Shown here piece after piece: positions 39,958 through 48,651 of a DNA stretch of 59,470 bases. The DNA is from Anaerolineales bacterium (GTDB taxonomy: Bacteria > Chloroflexota > Anaerolineae > Anaerolineales > Villigracilaceae). Under the pieces are notes generated by a model. The model worked only from the letters and a program-made list of their open reading frames with translations, did not search any database and was not told the origin of the DNA. The stretch spans positions 1-59,470 of the forward strand of contig JANWWK010000009.1 of the NCBI GenBank assembly GCA_025056175.1. Reading direction: 5' to 3'. Positions within the stretch are counted from its first letter, which is position 1. Each line of letters begins with the position of its first letter. A program made the position numbers and the translations under genes.

Positions 39958-41067
39958 ATGTTACGGATGACCCTCTCTCGACGCGACTTTTTGAAACTGG
40001 TGGGCGGCATGGCCGGGTATCTGGCATTGCGACCCTTCAGTCGCGTTTTGCCTTTGCCGGAATTTCCGCAAAGCGAGCGATTGGGGCGGCTGGTTGCCAC
40101 GCTTGACCTGGTCTCTGTCCCTCGCGCCGATTATCCTTCGGTGGGGCGGCTGTATCCCGACACGGTCGTCCCCTGGCTGCGCGAAACGGTGGCACAATCA
40201 AACGACCCACAGGTCATCAATCAGCGCTGGGTAGAGACGCCGCAAGGCTACCTGTATTCGGCGTATGTGCAGCCGGTGCGGAATCTCCCCAACGTGCCGT
40301 TGCAAGCCCTTCCGCCCGGGCAGAGTGGCTTCTGGGCCGAAGTGACCGTTCCATATGTGGATTTTGTGCTGGAGAATCCCGCCCCTCTTTCTCCCTGGCT
40401 CAAACACGCTGTCGAAATGCGCCAGCCTACCCGCCTGTATTACAGCCAGGTCATGTGGGTAGACCAGATACGGGTGAGCGAAGTGACTGGTAACATCATC
40501 TACCGCCTCAGTGAGCGGTATGGCAGTTATGGCGATGTGTTTTGGGCCGAGGGCGCAGCCTTTCGCCCCATTACCGCTGAAGAAATTGCCCCCATTCATC
40601 CTGAAGTCGACCCTGCTCAGAAGCGGGTGGTTGCCAATCTCACATATCAAACCCTTTCCTGCTACGAAGGCCAGACCGAAGTATATTTTTGCAAGACCTC
40701 CAGCGGGCGCAAAGTGGACGCGCAGGGCAACCCCACCGATACCTGGTCTACGCCGGTGGGCGATGGACATCGCACCTGGCGCAAGATGATTTCGGTTCAC
40801 ATGGCTGGTGGCACAGTAGATGCTGGCTGGGATACGCCTGGTGTCCCCTGGTGCGTCTTTTTCTCTGGCAATGGAGTTGCCATTCACTCCACGTTCTGGC
40901 ACAATAACTTCGGCACTGCGCGTTCGCATGGCTGCCTCAACGTTGCGCCGGAAGACGCCAAATGGATTTTCCGCTGGACAACGCCGGTGGTGGAGCTTGA
41001 ACCTGGCGATGTGACGGTAGGGATGCCTGGCGGTACGCAGGTGGATGTGCGGGAAAAAAAGTATTGA
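39958..41067 (+). CDS. L,D-transpeptidase (YkuD) with Tat-type signal
   Basis: 369 residues. The N-terminus LSRRDFLKLVGGMAGYLAL has the twin-arginine pattern for export of a folded protein. The C-terminal YkuD domain has the catalytic signature with HSTFWHNNFGTARSHGC (His and Cys near 350). It should form 3-3 crosslinks or attach proteins in peptidoglycan. An ATG three codons further (39967) is another possible start. It is followed by the ccdA-like gene after 25 bases. Confidence 0.87.
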   Translation: MLRMTLSRRDFLKLVGGMAGYLALRPFSRVLPLPEFPQSERLGRLVATLDLVSVPRADYPSVGRLYPDTVVPWLRETVAQSNDPQVINQRWVETPQGYLYSAYVQPVRNLPNVPLQALPPGQSGFWAEVTVPYVDFVLENPAPLSPWLKHAVEMRQPTRLYYSQVMWVDQIRVSEVTGNIIYRLSERYGSYGDVFWAEGAAFRPITAEEIAPIHPEVDPAQKRVVANLTYQTLSCYEGQTEVYFCKTSSGRKVDAQGNPTDTWSTPVGDGHRTWRKMISVHMAGGTVDAGWDTPGVPWCVFFSGNGVAIHSTFWHNNFGTARSHGCLNVAPEDAKWIFRWTTPVVELEPGDVTVGMPGGTQVDVREKKY

Positions 41068-41092
41068 TATTCTTGAAAATTAGAGGTGCTTC

Positions 41093-41809
41093 ATGGAATT
41101 GAACATATCGTTTGGCCTGGCATTTCTGGCCGGCATTGCCTCGTTTCTCTCGCCGTGTGTTTTTGCGCTCGTTCCGGCCTATGTGGGCTATTTGGGTGGA
41201 CGGGCAGCTGGCGGCGAAGCCCAGACCGAAAATCGCCTGCTGACCTTCTCACATGGGCTGGCCTTTGTGTTGGGGTTCAGCCTGGTGTTCGTCCTGTTAG
41301 GGGTGGCGGCTTCAGCCCTGGGCGGGCTGCTCTATGACCTGCGCGTGTGGCTGGCGCGCATTGGCGGGCTGATTATTATCATTTTTGGCCTGCATATGAC
41401 GGGCGTCTTCCGCATTCCTTTCCTGGAATACGATACCCGCGTTCAGACCCTGCCAGACCCCAAACTTGGCTATCTCTCTTCGGCGCTGATGGGCGTGTTC
41501 TTCTCTGCGGGTTGGTCGCCGTGTGTAGGGCCTGTGTTGGGCGCGATTTTGACCTTCGCCATGAACGGCGGCTCGGTGGTATATGGCGCTTCATTGCTCT
41601 CGGCTTATTCTGCTGGGTTGGCAATACCGTTTCTCTTCGCGGCGCTTGGCATCGGCTGGGTGACGACCACTTTACGAAAATATGGCAAAGTGATGCGCTA
41701 TGTTGAAATTGGGATGGGCGTTTTACTGGTTATCGTAGGCGTGATGCTCATGTTTGGCGTCTTCAATCTCCTGGCGCGCTACGGCGTGTGGTTCGATTTC
41801 GGTCTGTAA
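41093..41809 (+). CDS. CcdA/DsbD-type thiol-disulfide membrane transporter
   Basis: 238 residues with six predicted membrane helices. Redox cysteines lie in FLSPCVFALVPAYVGYLGG (TM1) and GWSPCVGPVLGA (TM4), as in CcdA, which moves reducing power across the membrane for cytochrome c maturation or disulfide reduction. GAGGTG precedes the ATG. It overlaps in context with the glutaredoxin-DUF2085 gene, two bases downstream, so the pair probably works together. The window also encodes an 18-haem cytochrome c that would need such reduction. Confidence 0.9.
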   Translation: MELNISFGLAFLAGIASFLSPCVFALVPAYVGYLGGRAAGGEAQTENRLLTFSHGLAFVLGFSLVFVLLGVAASALGGLLYDLRVWLARIGGLIIIIFGLHMTGVFRIPFLEYDTRVQTLPDPKLGYLSSALMGVFFSAGWSPCVGPVLGAILTFAMNGGSVVYGASLLSAYSAGLAIPFLFAALGIGWVTTTLRKYGKVMRYVEIGMGVLLVIVGVMLMFGVFNLLARYGVWFDFGL

Positions 41810-41811
41810 CT

Positions 41812-42789
41812 ATGCTCGAAGTCACGCTTTTCTCCCGTTCCGACTGTCACCTGTGTGAACAGGTCAAGGCCGACCTGAAGGCCATTCAGGACGAAATTCC
41901 GCATACACTCTTGGAGATAGATATAGATACCGACCCGGCCATACGGGCGAAATATCTCGATAAAATCCCCGTTGTGCAGGTCGGTGCTTACACCCTGAAA
42001 GCACCGTTTGGCCGCGCCGAATTGCGGATGACGCTCGGAGCCGCGCGTGATGCTCGCAGTCAGAACTTGCGCCTGGCAAAACAACCTGTCGCAGCCATCA
42101 CGAGCGCAGACCGATTTTCTTACTGGATTGCCAACCACTGGCTGGCGCTGGTGATGTTACTGGTTCTTCTGTATGTTGGGTTGCCGTTTCTCGCTCCCGT
42201 CCTGATGAAATCGGGTGCAGCGACTCCGGCAAAGGTCATCTATACCGTGTACAGTCCGCTCTGCCACCAGCTTGGTTTTCGCTCGTTCTTCCTGTTTGGA
42301 GAACAGCCGTATTACCCGCGCGCCATTGCGGGAATTGCGGGCATTAAGACTTTTGGCGAAGTCACCGGTATAGACGAAAGCAACGCTGGTTTGCTCGAGG
42401 CGCGTCAATTCATCGGCAACGAGCGCGTTGGCTACAAAGTGGCCTTGTGTCAGCGCGATATTGCCATTTATGCTGCGATTGTGCTTTTTGGATTGCTCTA
42501 TGCGTTCACCGGGCGGCGTATTCGCCCTCTGCACTGGAGCGCATGGCTATTGCTTGCGATTGCCCCCCTCGGATTGGATGGCTTTTCGCAACTGCTTAGC
42601 CAGTTAGGATTGCCTGTGGTGAGCGAGTGGCTGCCCTTCCGTGAATCGACGCCCACCCTGCGGGTCATCACCGGTTTTCTGTTCGGGTTTGGGACGGCCT
42701 GGTTTGGCCTGCCGTATGTGGAAGAGTCGATGCGTGAGACGCGTCAGGCGCTGGTGCAAAAATTTGCTGCCACACCTGACAAAAAGTGA
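41812..42789 (+). CDS. Glutaredoxin-DUF2085 membrane fusion protein
   Basis: 325 residues. Residues 1-80 are a glutaredoxin-like domain with active site DCHLCEQV and the cis-Pro motif KIPVVQVG. Then membrane helices (about 110-135 and more) and a DUF2085 domain with SPLCHQLGFRSFFLFGEQ and ALCQRDIAIY, whose Cys/His residues are conserved in that family. DUF2085 is usually a short protein by itself; fusion to a thiol-redox domain is notable. ATG 41812 directly follows the ccdA stop; a longer start overlaps it. Confidence 0.8.
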   Translation: MLEVTLFSRSDCHLCEQVKADLKAIQDEIPHTLLEIDIDTDPAIRAKYLDKIPVVQVGAYTLKAPFGRAELRMTLGAARDARSQNLRLAKQPVAAITSADRFSYWIANHWLALVMLLVLLYVGLPFLAPVLMKSGAATPAKVIYTVYSPLCHQLGFRSFFLFGEQPYYPRAIAGIAGIKTFGEVTGIDESNAGLLEARQFIGNERVGYKVALCQRDIAIYAAIVLFGLLYAFTGRRIRPLHWSAWLLLAIAPLGLDGFSQLLSQLGLPVVSEWLPFRESTPTLRVITGFLFGFGTAWFGLPYVEESMRETRQALVQKFAATPDKK

Positions 42790-42794
42790 CGCCT

Positions 42795-43583
42795 ATGCAA
42801 TTCGTTCACACTGGCGGCATCCGTTACCTGACCTTTGATTTATTTCCACCGGACGTGGTTCACGCTGTGTTTACCCGACAGGGCGGCGTTAGCCCGGCGC
42901 CCTGGGATTCTCTTAACGTCGGTGGCACCGTTGGCGATGAACGCGCTCGCGTGCGCGAAAATCGGGACCGCGCTTTTCGCATCCTGGGGCGCGACCCGCA
43001 TTCCCTGTTCGATGTATGGCAGGTCCACAGCGCTGATGTGGTGCTTGCTAACGCGCCGCATCCGCGATACGAAAAACCGCCCGAATTCAAAGCCGATGGA
43101 ATTATTACGGATAACCCTGCTGTCACGTTGTTCATGCGTTTTGCGGATTGTACGCCCATTTTGCTGTATGACCCGCAGAAACGGGCGGTTGGTATCGTCC
43201 ATGCCGGCTGGCTTGGCACTGTGCGCCGTGCCGCCGGTGAGACGGTAAAAGCCATGCAGGCCGTCTTTGGCTCGAAACCGGCAGACATTCTGGCCGTTAT
43301 TGGCCCCTCTATTGGACCAGACCATTACGAAGTGGGGAGTGACGTGGAACTGCATGTGCGATATGCTTTTGGTCGCCAGGCTGACTCGCTTCTGCACCGC
43401 AATCACGGCCCCAAAGCGCATTTCGACCTGTGGGCGGCCAACGAACTTGTCCTGCGGCAGGCGGGCGTGCAACAGATTCAGACGGCCAGATTGTGTACTG
43501 CCTGTCACCCCGAAGACTGGTATTCGCACCGTGCGCAGCGCGGCAAAACCGGTCGCTTTGGTGCGCTGATTGCTCTGCGGTAA
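42795..43583 (+). CDS. pgeF: PgeF/YfiH-family (laccase-domain) protein
   Basis: 262 residues. Family signatures: FTRQGGVSPAPWDSLNVG, WQVHSADV, ADCTPILLYDP with GIVHAGWLGT, IGPSIGPDHYEVG and CTACHPEDWYSHR. The zinc ligands (His, Cys, His) are in the expected places. Members hydrolyse L-Ser-containing muropeptides or act on purine nucleosides. The ATG at 42795 was chosen; GTG 42786 overlaps the previous stop. Confidence 0.88.
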   Translation: MQFVHTGGIRYLTFDLFPPDVVHAVFTRQGGVSPAPWDSLNVGGTVGDERARVRENRDRAFRILGRDPHSLFDVWQVHSADVVLANAPHPRYEKPPEFKADGIITDNPAVTLFMRFADCTPILLYDPQKRAVGIVHAGWLGTVRRAAGETVKAMQAVFGSKPADILAVIGPSIGPDHYEVGSDVELHVRYAFGRQADSLLHRNHGPKAHFDLWAANELVLRQAGVQQIQTARLCTACHPEDWYSHRAQRGKTGRFGALIALR

Positions 43584-43588
43584 TTGGG

Positions 43589-44464
43589 ATGTCTCTTGCA
43601 AAATTGCTTGCGATTGCCTGTGGCATGTTGGTGGAAGCCCTGCTTTTGTGGGAGACCGTTGACCGGCAGGCCAATCGTCCTGCTGGTGCGGGTGTGATTG
43701 CACGGCGGCGCATGAGTCGCCTGCAAGAACTGCTGGTTTTTGTCCTGCTCTTCTCGTGGCTGGCAATTTTCCTGGCCGATAGATTTGCCCCCCCACTCAG
43801 TTTGCAACAGCAAAGTGCCATCGAATCGGTTCTCCTGTTTCTGTTGTTTTCGTTTTTGTTCGTCTTTGGTTTGGTGTTGCCTGTGTTACTGCCGCGCGTT
43901 AACGAGCAGACCATTTTTGTTGTCAGCTTGCTGACCACGTATATTCTCTGGATGAAAGGCCTGTTGAGCGGGGTCGGATGGGTACTCTTGTTGCTGCCGC
44001 TGGCAGGGTTGTTCTGGATGGCCTGGACGACTCGTATCCTTTCCCCTTATCTCAAAAGCGGGTTGTATTTGTGGTATCTCTTTTGTCTACTCGTCATAAG
44101 TCTGCAAGCCGATTTTGCGGTGTTTTATGGCGAGACCAGATTGCAGGTGTTCGATTATTTTCTGGGCGGGGCAGCCGCGCTTTTTCTGCTCCTTCACAGC
44201 GTGTTTTTGATACGTTTTTTTCTGATGTTGACGGCGCTCTTTTTGCCTGCCAATCGTCCCTTGCTCGCGCTGACCATGCCCAAATTGTTTGATGACCGGC
44301 AGATTTCCCGCCCACAATGGCTGGGACTGCTGGCGTTGTTTGTCGGCATTCTCGTTCTCAATCGGCTCACCGGGTTGCTGCCTTCGTTCACGGCCTTTAA
44401 CCTGCTCTTTCTCCTGGCTGTTCACTTTCTGGAGCGTCCTTTTCCCATCCTGCAACGGTGGTAG
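43589..44464 (+). CDS. Multi-pass membrane protein of unknown function
   Basis: 291 residues with about eight hydrophobic helices spread over its length. No motif I recognise. It starts after the pgeF stop with GGTAATTGGG before the ATG; a longer upstream frame would overlap pgeF completely. It is followed after three bases by another membrane protein and then by a glycosyltransferase, so they form an operon-like run that may serve envelope sugar chemistry. Confidence 0.65.
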   Translation: MSLAKLLAIACGMLVEALLLWETVDRQANRPAGAGVIARRRMSRLQELLVFVLLFSWLAIFLADRFAPPLSLQQQSAIESVLLFLLFSFLFVFGLVLPVLLPRVNEQTIFVVSLLTTYILWMKGLLSGVGWVLLLLPLAGLFWMAWTTRILSPYLKSGLYLWYLFCLLVISLQADFAVFYGETRLQVFDYFLGGAAALFLLLHSVFLIRFFLMLTALFLPANRPLLALTMPKLFDDRQISRPQWLGLLALFVGILVLNRLTGLLPSFTAFNLLFLLAVHFLERPFPILQRW

Positions 44465-44467
44465 TCT

Positions 44468-45019
44468 GTGGTCGCTTTCTCCCCATCCCGCTTTGGGCGC
44501 CGCGTTCTCTTCCTGTTCGATTTTCTTCTCTGGTTTCTGGCCGCGCTCGCCCCGCTGATGTTTCTTGCAGCATTCCTGTTTGGCTTCGACCAGGTGGTGC
44601 AACATCGTGGCTTACTTGCTGATTTGGAAGCGCATGGGAAAACCGTTTGGGCGCGCGTTGACAAAATTGAACCCGAAGAAAGGGGCGGGCGCATCTACCT
44701 GTTCTACGAACCAGAATCTGGTCCGACGGAACTGGCCATCATTGCTCCGCTGGAATTCTATCCTGCTGCATGGGTGCGCACGCTTGAACCTGGTCAGAGT
44801 CTGGAAATTCTGTGGGTGCCGCCTGGTCCTTACCGCCATGCCCGTCAGGCCGTGCCGCGTATCTACTACGAATCCGTTCGCCATCATCCTGGTCTGACAC
44901 GCGAGGTTATCAGCATTTTCCTGTTTTTCCTGCTGGTCGTTGTGGTTCGCCCACATTTCCTGTTTCTGGGGTTTGTGCCGTTCGAGCAGATTCTGGACAA
45001 GGCCCTTTCGCGCGCATGA
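44468..45019 (+). CDS. Membrane protein, DUF3592-like
   Basis: 183 residues: helix (about 14-40), a soluble middle part (about 45-140, HGKTVWARVDKIEPEE and LEPGQSLEILWVPPGPYRHA), and a C-terminal helix (about 148-170). The middle part resembles DUF3592 proteins. The start is GTG. Its stop overlaps the start of the GT2 gene (ATGA). Confidence 0.6.
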   Translation: MVAFSPSRFGRRVLFLFDFLLWFLAALAPLMFLAAFLFGFDQVVQHRGLLADLEAHGKTVWARVDKIEPEERGGRIYLFYEPESGPTELAIIAPLEFYPAAWVRTLEPGQSLEILWVPPGPYRHARQAVPRIYYESVRHHPGLTREVISIFLFFLLVVVVRPHFLFLGFVPFEQILDKALSRA

Positions 45020-46191
45020 GTTTTTTCCTGCTGGTTTCCACGGTCGCTTTTGTGGCGGCGCTGCTCATTCTTTACTGGCTTCACAGCCAGGCCTGGCTCG
45101 ATGTCCAGACGCCACATGTGTCACCGCCCCCTGATGGCCCTCTCGTGAGCGTCCTGGTGCCAGCGCGCAACGAAGAGCGCAACATTCGCCGTTGTGTCGA
45201 GGCGTTGCTTGTGCAGGATTACCCCCATCTTGAAATTATTGTTCTCGATGACCGCTCTACCGATGCCACCCCTGCCATTCTGTCCGAACTTGCCCGGCGC
45301 GACTCTCGTCTTGTGATTTTGGCGGGCAACCCCCTACCCCCCGGCTGGGCTGGTAAACCCCATGCGCTCTATCAGGCTGCGCGGCGTGCATGTGGCGAAT
45401 GGCTGCTGTTCCTTGATGCTGATACCTTTCTCCACCCCAACGCCGTTTCTGCTGCGCTGGCTGCGGCGAAAAAGACCGGCGCGGATTTGTACACCGTCCT
45501 CACCGAGCAGCTGACTGGTTCGTTTTGGGAGCGCGCGGTGATGCCGTTGGTGATGACCGCGCTCTCGGTAGGGTTCTCGCCCCGCCGGGTTAACAATCCC
45601 CATACGCGTGATGCCATCGCCAACGGCCAGTTCATTCTGATAAAACGCACAGTGTACGATGCTGTTGGCGGCCATGAGCGGCTCAAGAACCAGATTGTGG
45701 AAGACAAAGCACTTGCGGAACAGGTCAAATGGAATCGCTACCGCCTGATTGTGGCCGATGGGCGCGGCGTGGCGCAGACTCGCATGTACACATCGCTGCC
45801 TGAAATGTGGGAAGGCTGGACGAAAAACATTTATCTCGGCCTGGCCGATACCCCCGCCATGCTTCTGCTCGGCGCGTTTGGGGCGTTTCTGGCGTTGATG
45901 GCTGCGCTGGTACTGCCCCTTTGGCCGCTGGCAGCGGTGGTGTGGTATCGCGCAGGCGGTGGCTGGATGGCATTAACTGTTTTGCTGCAAGCTCTGACCG
46001 TTTGGGGAACGCTGCTCGTTGCCCGTATGCGGGTCAATGCCCACATGGGCATTCCGCTCTGGTATGTGGTCACCACGCCGCTCGGCGCTGCCGTCTTTGC
46101 CGCGATGATGCTGGCTTCAGCCTGGAAAGTTCTTTCCGGCCAGGGCGTTACCTGGAAGGGGCGCACTTATGCCTCGAAAACGATTCGGTGA
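45016..46191 (+). CDS. Family 2 glycosyltransferase
   Basis: 391 residues. One N-terminal helix, GT2 domain with VLVPARNEERNIRRCVEALL, DDRSTDATP, LDADTFLHP and QFILIKR, EDKALAEQVKWN, and about three C-terminal helices. It is most like carotenoid/hopanoid-type or exopolysaccharide GT2 enzymes that use a nucleotide sugar at the membrane. The donor sugar is unknown. It overlaps the DUF3592-like gene by ATGA, and the GT4 gene follows after six bases. Confidence 0.85.
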   Translation: MSFFLLVSTVAFVAALLILYWLHSQAWLDVQTPHVSPPPDGPLVSVLVPARNEERNIRRCVEALLVQDYPHLEIIVLDDRSTDATPAILSELARRDSRLVILAGNPLPPGWAGKPHALYQAARRACGEWLLFLDADTFLHPNAVSAALAAAKKTGADLYTVLTEQLTGSFWERAVMPLVMTALSVGFSPRRVNNPHTRDAIANGQFILIKRTVYDAVGGHERLKNQIVEDKALAEQVKWNRYRLIVADGRGVAQTRMYTSLPEMWEGWTKNIYLGLADTPAMLLLGAFGAFLALMAALVLPLWPLAAVVWYRAGGGWMALTVLLQALTVWGTLLVARMRVNAHMGIPLWYVVTTPLGAAVFAAMMLASAWKVLSGQGVTWKGRTYASKTIR

Positions 46192-46197
46192 TGCGAA

Positions 46198-47328
46198 ATG
46201 CAGACTCAACCCATTCCAAAAGTTCTTTTTGTTGACCTTTCACACCGCTTTGGTGGCTCCAGTACCCGCGTTTTGGGGCAACTTTCGCTCTTGCCGCGTG
46301 AACGCGCCGGCCTGGCAGTGATTGAAGATAGCCCTGTTTGTCGTCAGGCGCAGGAGATGGGATTCACTGTTCACCCGGTAGGGCGTTTCAAGACCGATTG
46401 GCGCATTCTGCCGCGTTTGGTGCATCTTGTCCGGCGGGAGGGGTATCAGGTGTTGGATACGCAAAACATTCAATCCAAATTCTGGGCCAGCCTGGCCGCT
46501 CTTTGGACGAAAACCGTGTTGATTTCCACGCTCAACAGCTGGTACGTCTTTGAGCATGGTCAGAATTGGCGCGCGTGGGTCTATACGGCGCTGGAATTGC
46601 TCACCAATTTTCGGCTGAGCGGCTATATTACCGTTTCTCGCACTGTGCAGGCAGCCGTCCAGGCCGCTTATCCGCGCGCGCCGTTTGTGGAGTTAATTTA
46701 CAACGCTGTCGAAATTCCAGAACCGCTGCCTCAGGGTGACCGTTCCTGGCTTGCGCGCACCTTCTCCATTCCCGAACATGCCCTTATTTGCCTTGCAGTT
46801 GGCCGTCTGGTTTGGGCCAAAGGCTACGAAGATTTGCTCGAAGCCTTTGCTCTCGTGGCGCAGGAAGATGCATCGCTGCATTGTCTGATTATTGGCGAAG
46901 GGAATCTGCGCTCTTCGCTGGAAACCCTTTTGCAAGAGAAGAATCTGATTGGGCGCGTCTCTCTGGGCGGATACCAGCCGCCTGAAGTTGTCTTCCGCGC
47001 CTTGCGTGCGGCTGACCTGTTCGTCATGTCCTCGCGGCAAGAAGGGACGCCAATTGCTCTGCTAGAGGCGGCGGCACACGCCTTGCCCATCGTAGCGACC
47101 AGCTGTGGCGGCATTCCTGAGCTTGTGACCGATGAAATCCATGCTTTGCTGGTGCCGCCTGAACGTCCCGATTTACTGGCGCAATCTCTTCTGCGCCTGG
47201 CACGCGACCCCGCGCTGCGCCGAAACTTAGGTCAGGCTGCCCGCACGCATGTTCGTGACCGTTTCAGCCTGCATGCACAGGTGCAGGCCACGCTTGAGGT
47301 CTACCGTCGTGCGCTTGTTCACAATTAG
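46198..47328 (+). CDS. Family 4 glycosyltransferase
   Basis: 376 residues with GT-B fold. N-terminal acceptor domain begins VLFVDLSHRFGGSSTRVLGQL; the C-terminal donor domain has AVGRLVWAKGYEDLLEAF, IIGEGNL, FVMSSRQEGTPIALLEAAAHALPIVATSCGGIPEL (the E-x7-E motif). A retaining sugar transferase using a nucleotide sugar. It is the first gene of the plus-strand part of the exopolysaccharide region. Confidence 0.87.
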   Translation: MQTQPIPKVLFVDLSHRFGGSSTRVLGQLSLLPRERAGLAVIEDSPVCRQAQEMGFTVHPVGRFKTDWRILPRLVHLVRREGYQVLDTQNIQSKFWASLAALWTKTVLISTLNSWYVFEHGQNWRAWVYTALELLTNFRLSGYITVSRTVQAAVQAAYPRAPFVELIYNAVEIPEPLPQGDRSWLARTFSIPEHALICLAVGRLVWAKGYEDLLEAFALVAQEDASLHCLIIGEGNLRSSLETLLQEKNLIGRVSLGGYQPPEVVFRALRAADLFVMSSRQEGTPIALLEAAAHALPIVATSCGGIPELVTDEIHALLVPPERPDLLAQSLLRLARDPALRRNLGQAARTHVRDRFSLHAQVQATLEVYRRALVHN

Positions 47329-47352
47329 ACCTTTTGGGTCTAAAAAATGCTC

Positions 47353-47381
47353 TTGTATGTGCATGGAAATCCGCTTATAAT
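47353..47381 (+). promoter_or_regulatory. Promoter of the exopolysaccharide operon
   Basis: TTGTAT (47353-47358), 17-base spacer, TATAAT (47376-47381). The leader to the first ATG is about 95 bases. Confidence 0.68.
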
Positions 47382-47382
47382 G

Positions 47383-47402
47383 ACCTTTCAAAATAGAAAG
47401 GT
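47383..47402. promoter_or_regulatory. Perfect 7-6-7 dyad over the transcription start
   Basis: ACCTTTC-AAAATA-GAAAGGT directly after the -10, followed by TTT. As it spans the expected start, an operator for a repressor is more likely than a terminator. Confidence 0.45.
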
Positions 47403-47481
47403 TTTAGAGCGTTGGGGGCGTTAGAGCGTGTTTCGCCTGCCTTCGAGTTTTTGAAAATGCACTGATGTGAGGGAAATCAAC

Positions 47482-48636
47482 ATGGAATTCAATTTGTTTT
47501 TACGTACCTTACAACGTGGATGGTGGTTGATTGCACTTTCATCCTTTGTTGCCACGACAGTTTCTCTGGTCATCTCGTATATTACCCCGCCCGTGTATCA
47601 AACTGCGGCGCGCTATGTTGTTTCGCCGAATGCGTCATTGTTTTCGAGCAGCTGGGAATTGCTCTCCAGCCTCGACACGCTCGACCGGCGTTCGATTGTC
47701 AACACCTACCGGGAGATGATAGCCAGTCCCTCGATTTACGAACGTTCGCCGGAAATTCGCAAAATTCAGAGCGAGATTTCCAATGATTTTGACGTTTCGG
47801 TGACGGTCATACCGGATACAAACATTTTGCGCTTGACGGTTGAAGGCCCGGACCCGCGCCTGGTGGTGGTCGTGGCAAAAGCCATTGGCCGGGACGTATT
47901 GGCGTACATCAATGAATTGAATCCGATTTACACATTGAGCATTCTGGAAGAACCGCAAATGCCTACTGCACCCGTTCGCCCACAACCATTGGAAAATGCC
48001 TTGCTGGCTTTTGCCTTTGGCGGTATGGTAGGCCTGGTGCTGGCATTTTCGCGCGAACAGTTGCAAAACACGCTCGATAAACTGCGTGAACGCTCAGTGA
48101 TTGACCCGGTGACCTCGGTCTATACGCGCGTATATTTTGAGCGCCGTCTTTTGGAGGAAATCACCCAAAATCCGAATGCTAATTTCGCTATTGGTATTAT
48201 CAATCTACGTGGGCTGGAACAAGTTCTGAACGTGCTTCCAGAGCCGATTTTTAACCGTGTCCTGAGTACAGTAGCGCACAGACTCAAGAATGAACTGCGT
48301 GGACGCGATATCGTAGGTCGCTGGGGAAGTGCCCAGTTGGCCGTCATTTTGCCTGCCACGGCTGAAACTGCCGTGGAACCGGCTTTCAAACGTTTGCAAA
48401 TCTACCTGGCGGAAACTGTGCCGGTGGACAACATTGGCGATATGTCGTTCAACCCGGACCCGTGCATTGGGGCGACCTTCTACGTGATGTTTGATACCGT
48501 AGATACCCTCATCGAACGTGTCCAGACGGCGGTGGAGCGCGCTTCTGCTATGCCCCAGGGGACAGTGGTCGTTCTAAGACCGCCCGCGCTCTTCCCCCAG
48601 GAAAGCGTACATGCCAGCCTCTCCGTCGAAAAGTGA
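47482..48636 (+). CDS. Wzz-type chain-length protein fused to a degenerate GGDEF domain
   Basis: 384 residues. Residues 1-190 form a Wzz/polysaccharide co-polymerase module with TM1 (about 17-36), an outside helical part (YVVSPNASLFSS, LLSSLDTLDRRSIVNTYREMIAS) and TM2 with the Pro-rich motif (APVRPQPLENALLAFAFGG). The cytoplasmic C-terminal part (about 205-375) is a GGDEF fold: IDPVTSVYTRVYFERRL matches DPLTGLxNR, and RWGSAQLAVILP takes the place of RxGGDEF, so the diguanylate cyclase signature is lost. GAGGGA lies before ATG 47482. It probably controls chain length and responds to a nucleotide. Confidence 0.82.
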   Translation: MEFNLFLRTLQRGWWLIALSSFVATTVSLVISYITPPVYQTAARYVVSPNASLFSSSWELLSSLDTLDRRSIVNTYREMIASPSIYERSPEIRKIQSEISNDFDVSVTVIPDTNILRLTVEGPDPRLVVVVAKAIGRDVLAYINELNPIYTLSILEEPQMPTAPVRPQPLENALLAFAFGGMVGLVLAFSREQLQNTLDKLRERSVIDPVTSVYTRVYFERRLLEEITQNPNANFAIGIINLRGLEQVLNVLPEPIFNRVLSTVAHRLKNELRGRDIVGRWGSAQLAVILPATAETAVEPAFKRLQIYLAETVPVDNIGDMSFNPDPCIGATFYVMFDTVDTLIERVQTAVERASAMPQGTVVVLRPPALFPQESVHASLSVEK

Positions 48637-48651
48637 ATCGAAAGGTATCCC

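Noticed and set aside
47328-47350. AGACC/GGTCT inverted repeat after the GT4 gene as a terminator
   Set aside because: The stem is only five pairs and is followed by As, not Ts, on the plus strand.
47411-47422. TTAGAGCGTGTT, similar to the IS5 end at 59296
   Set aside because: The match is only about 11 bases and no other IS sequence follows; a chance match or old scar cannot be told apart.
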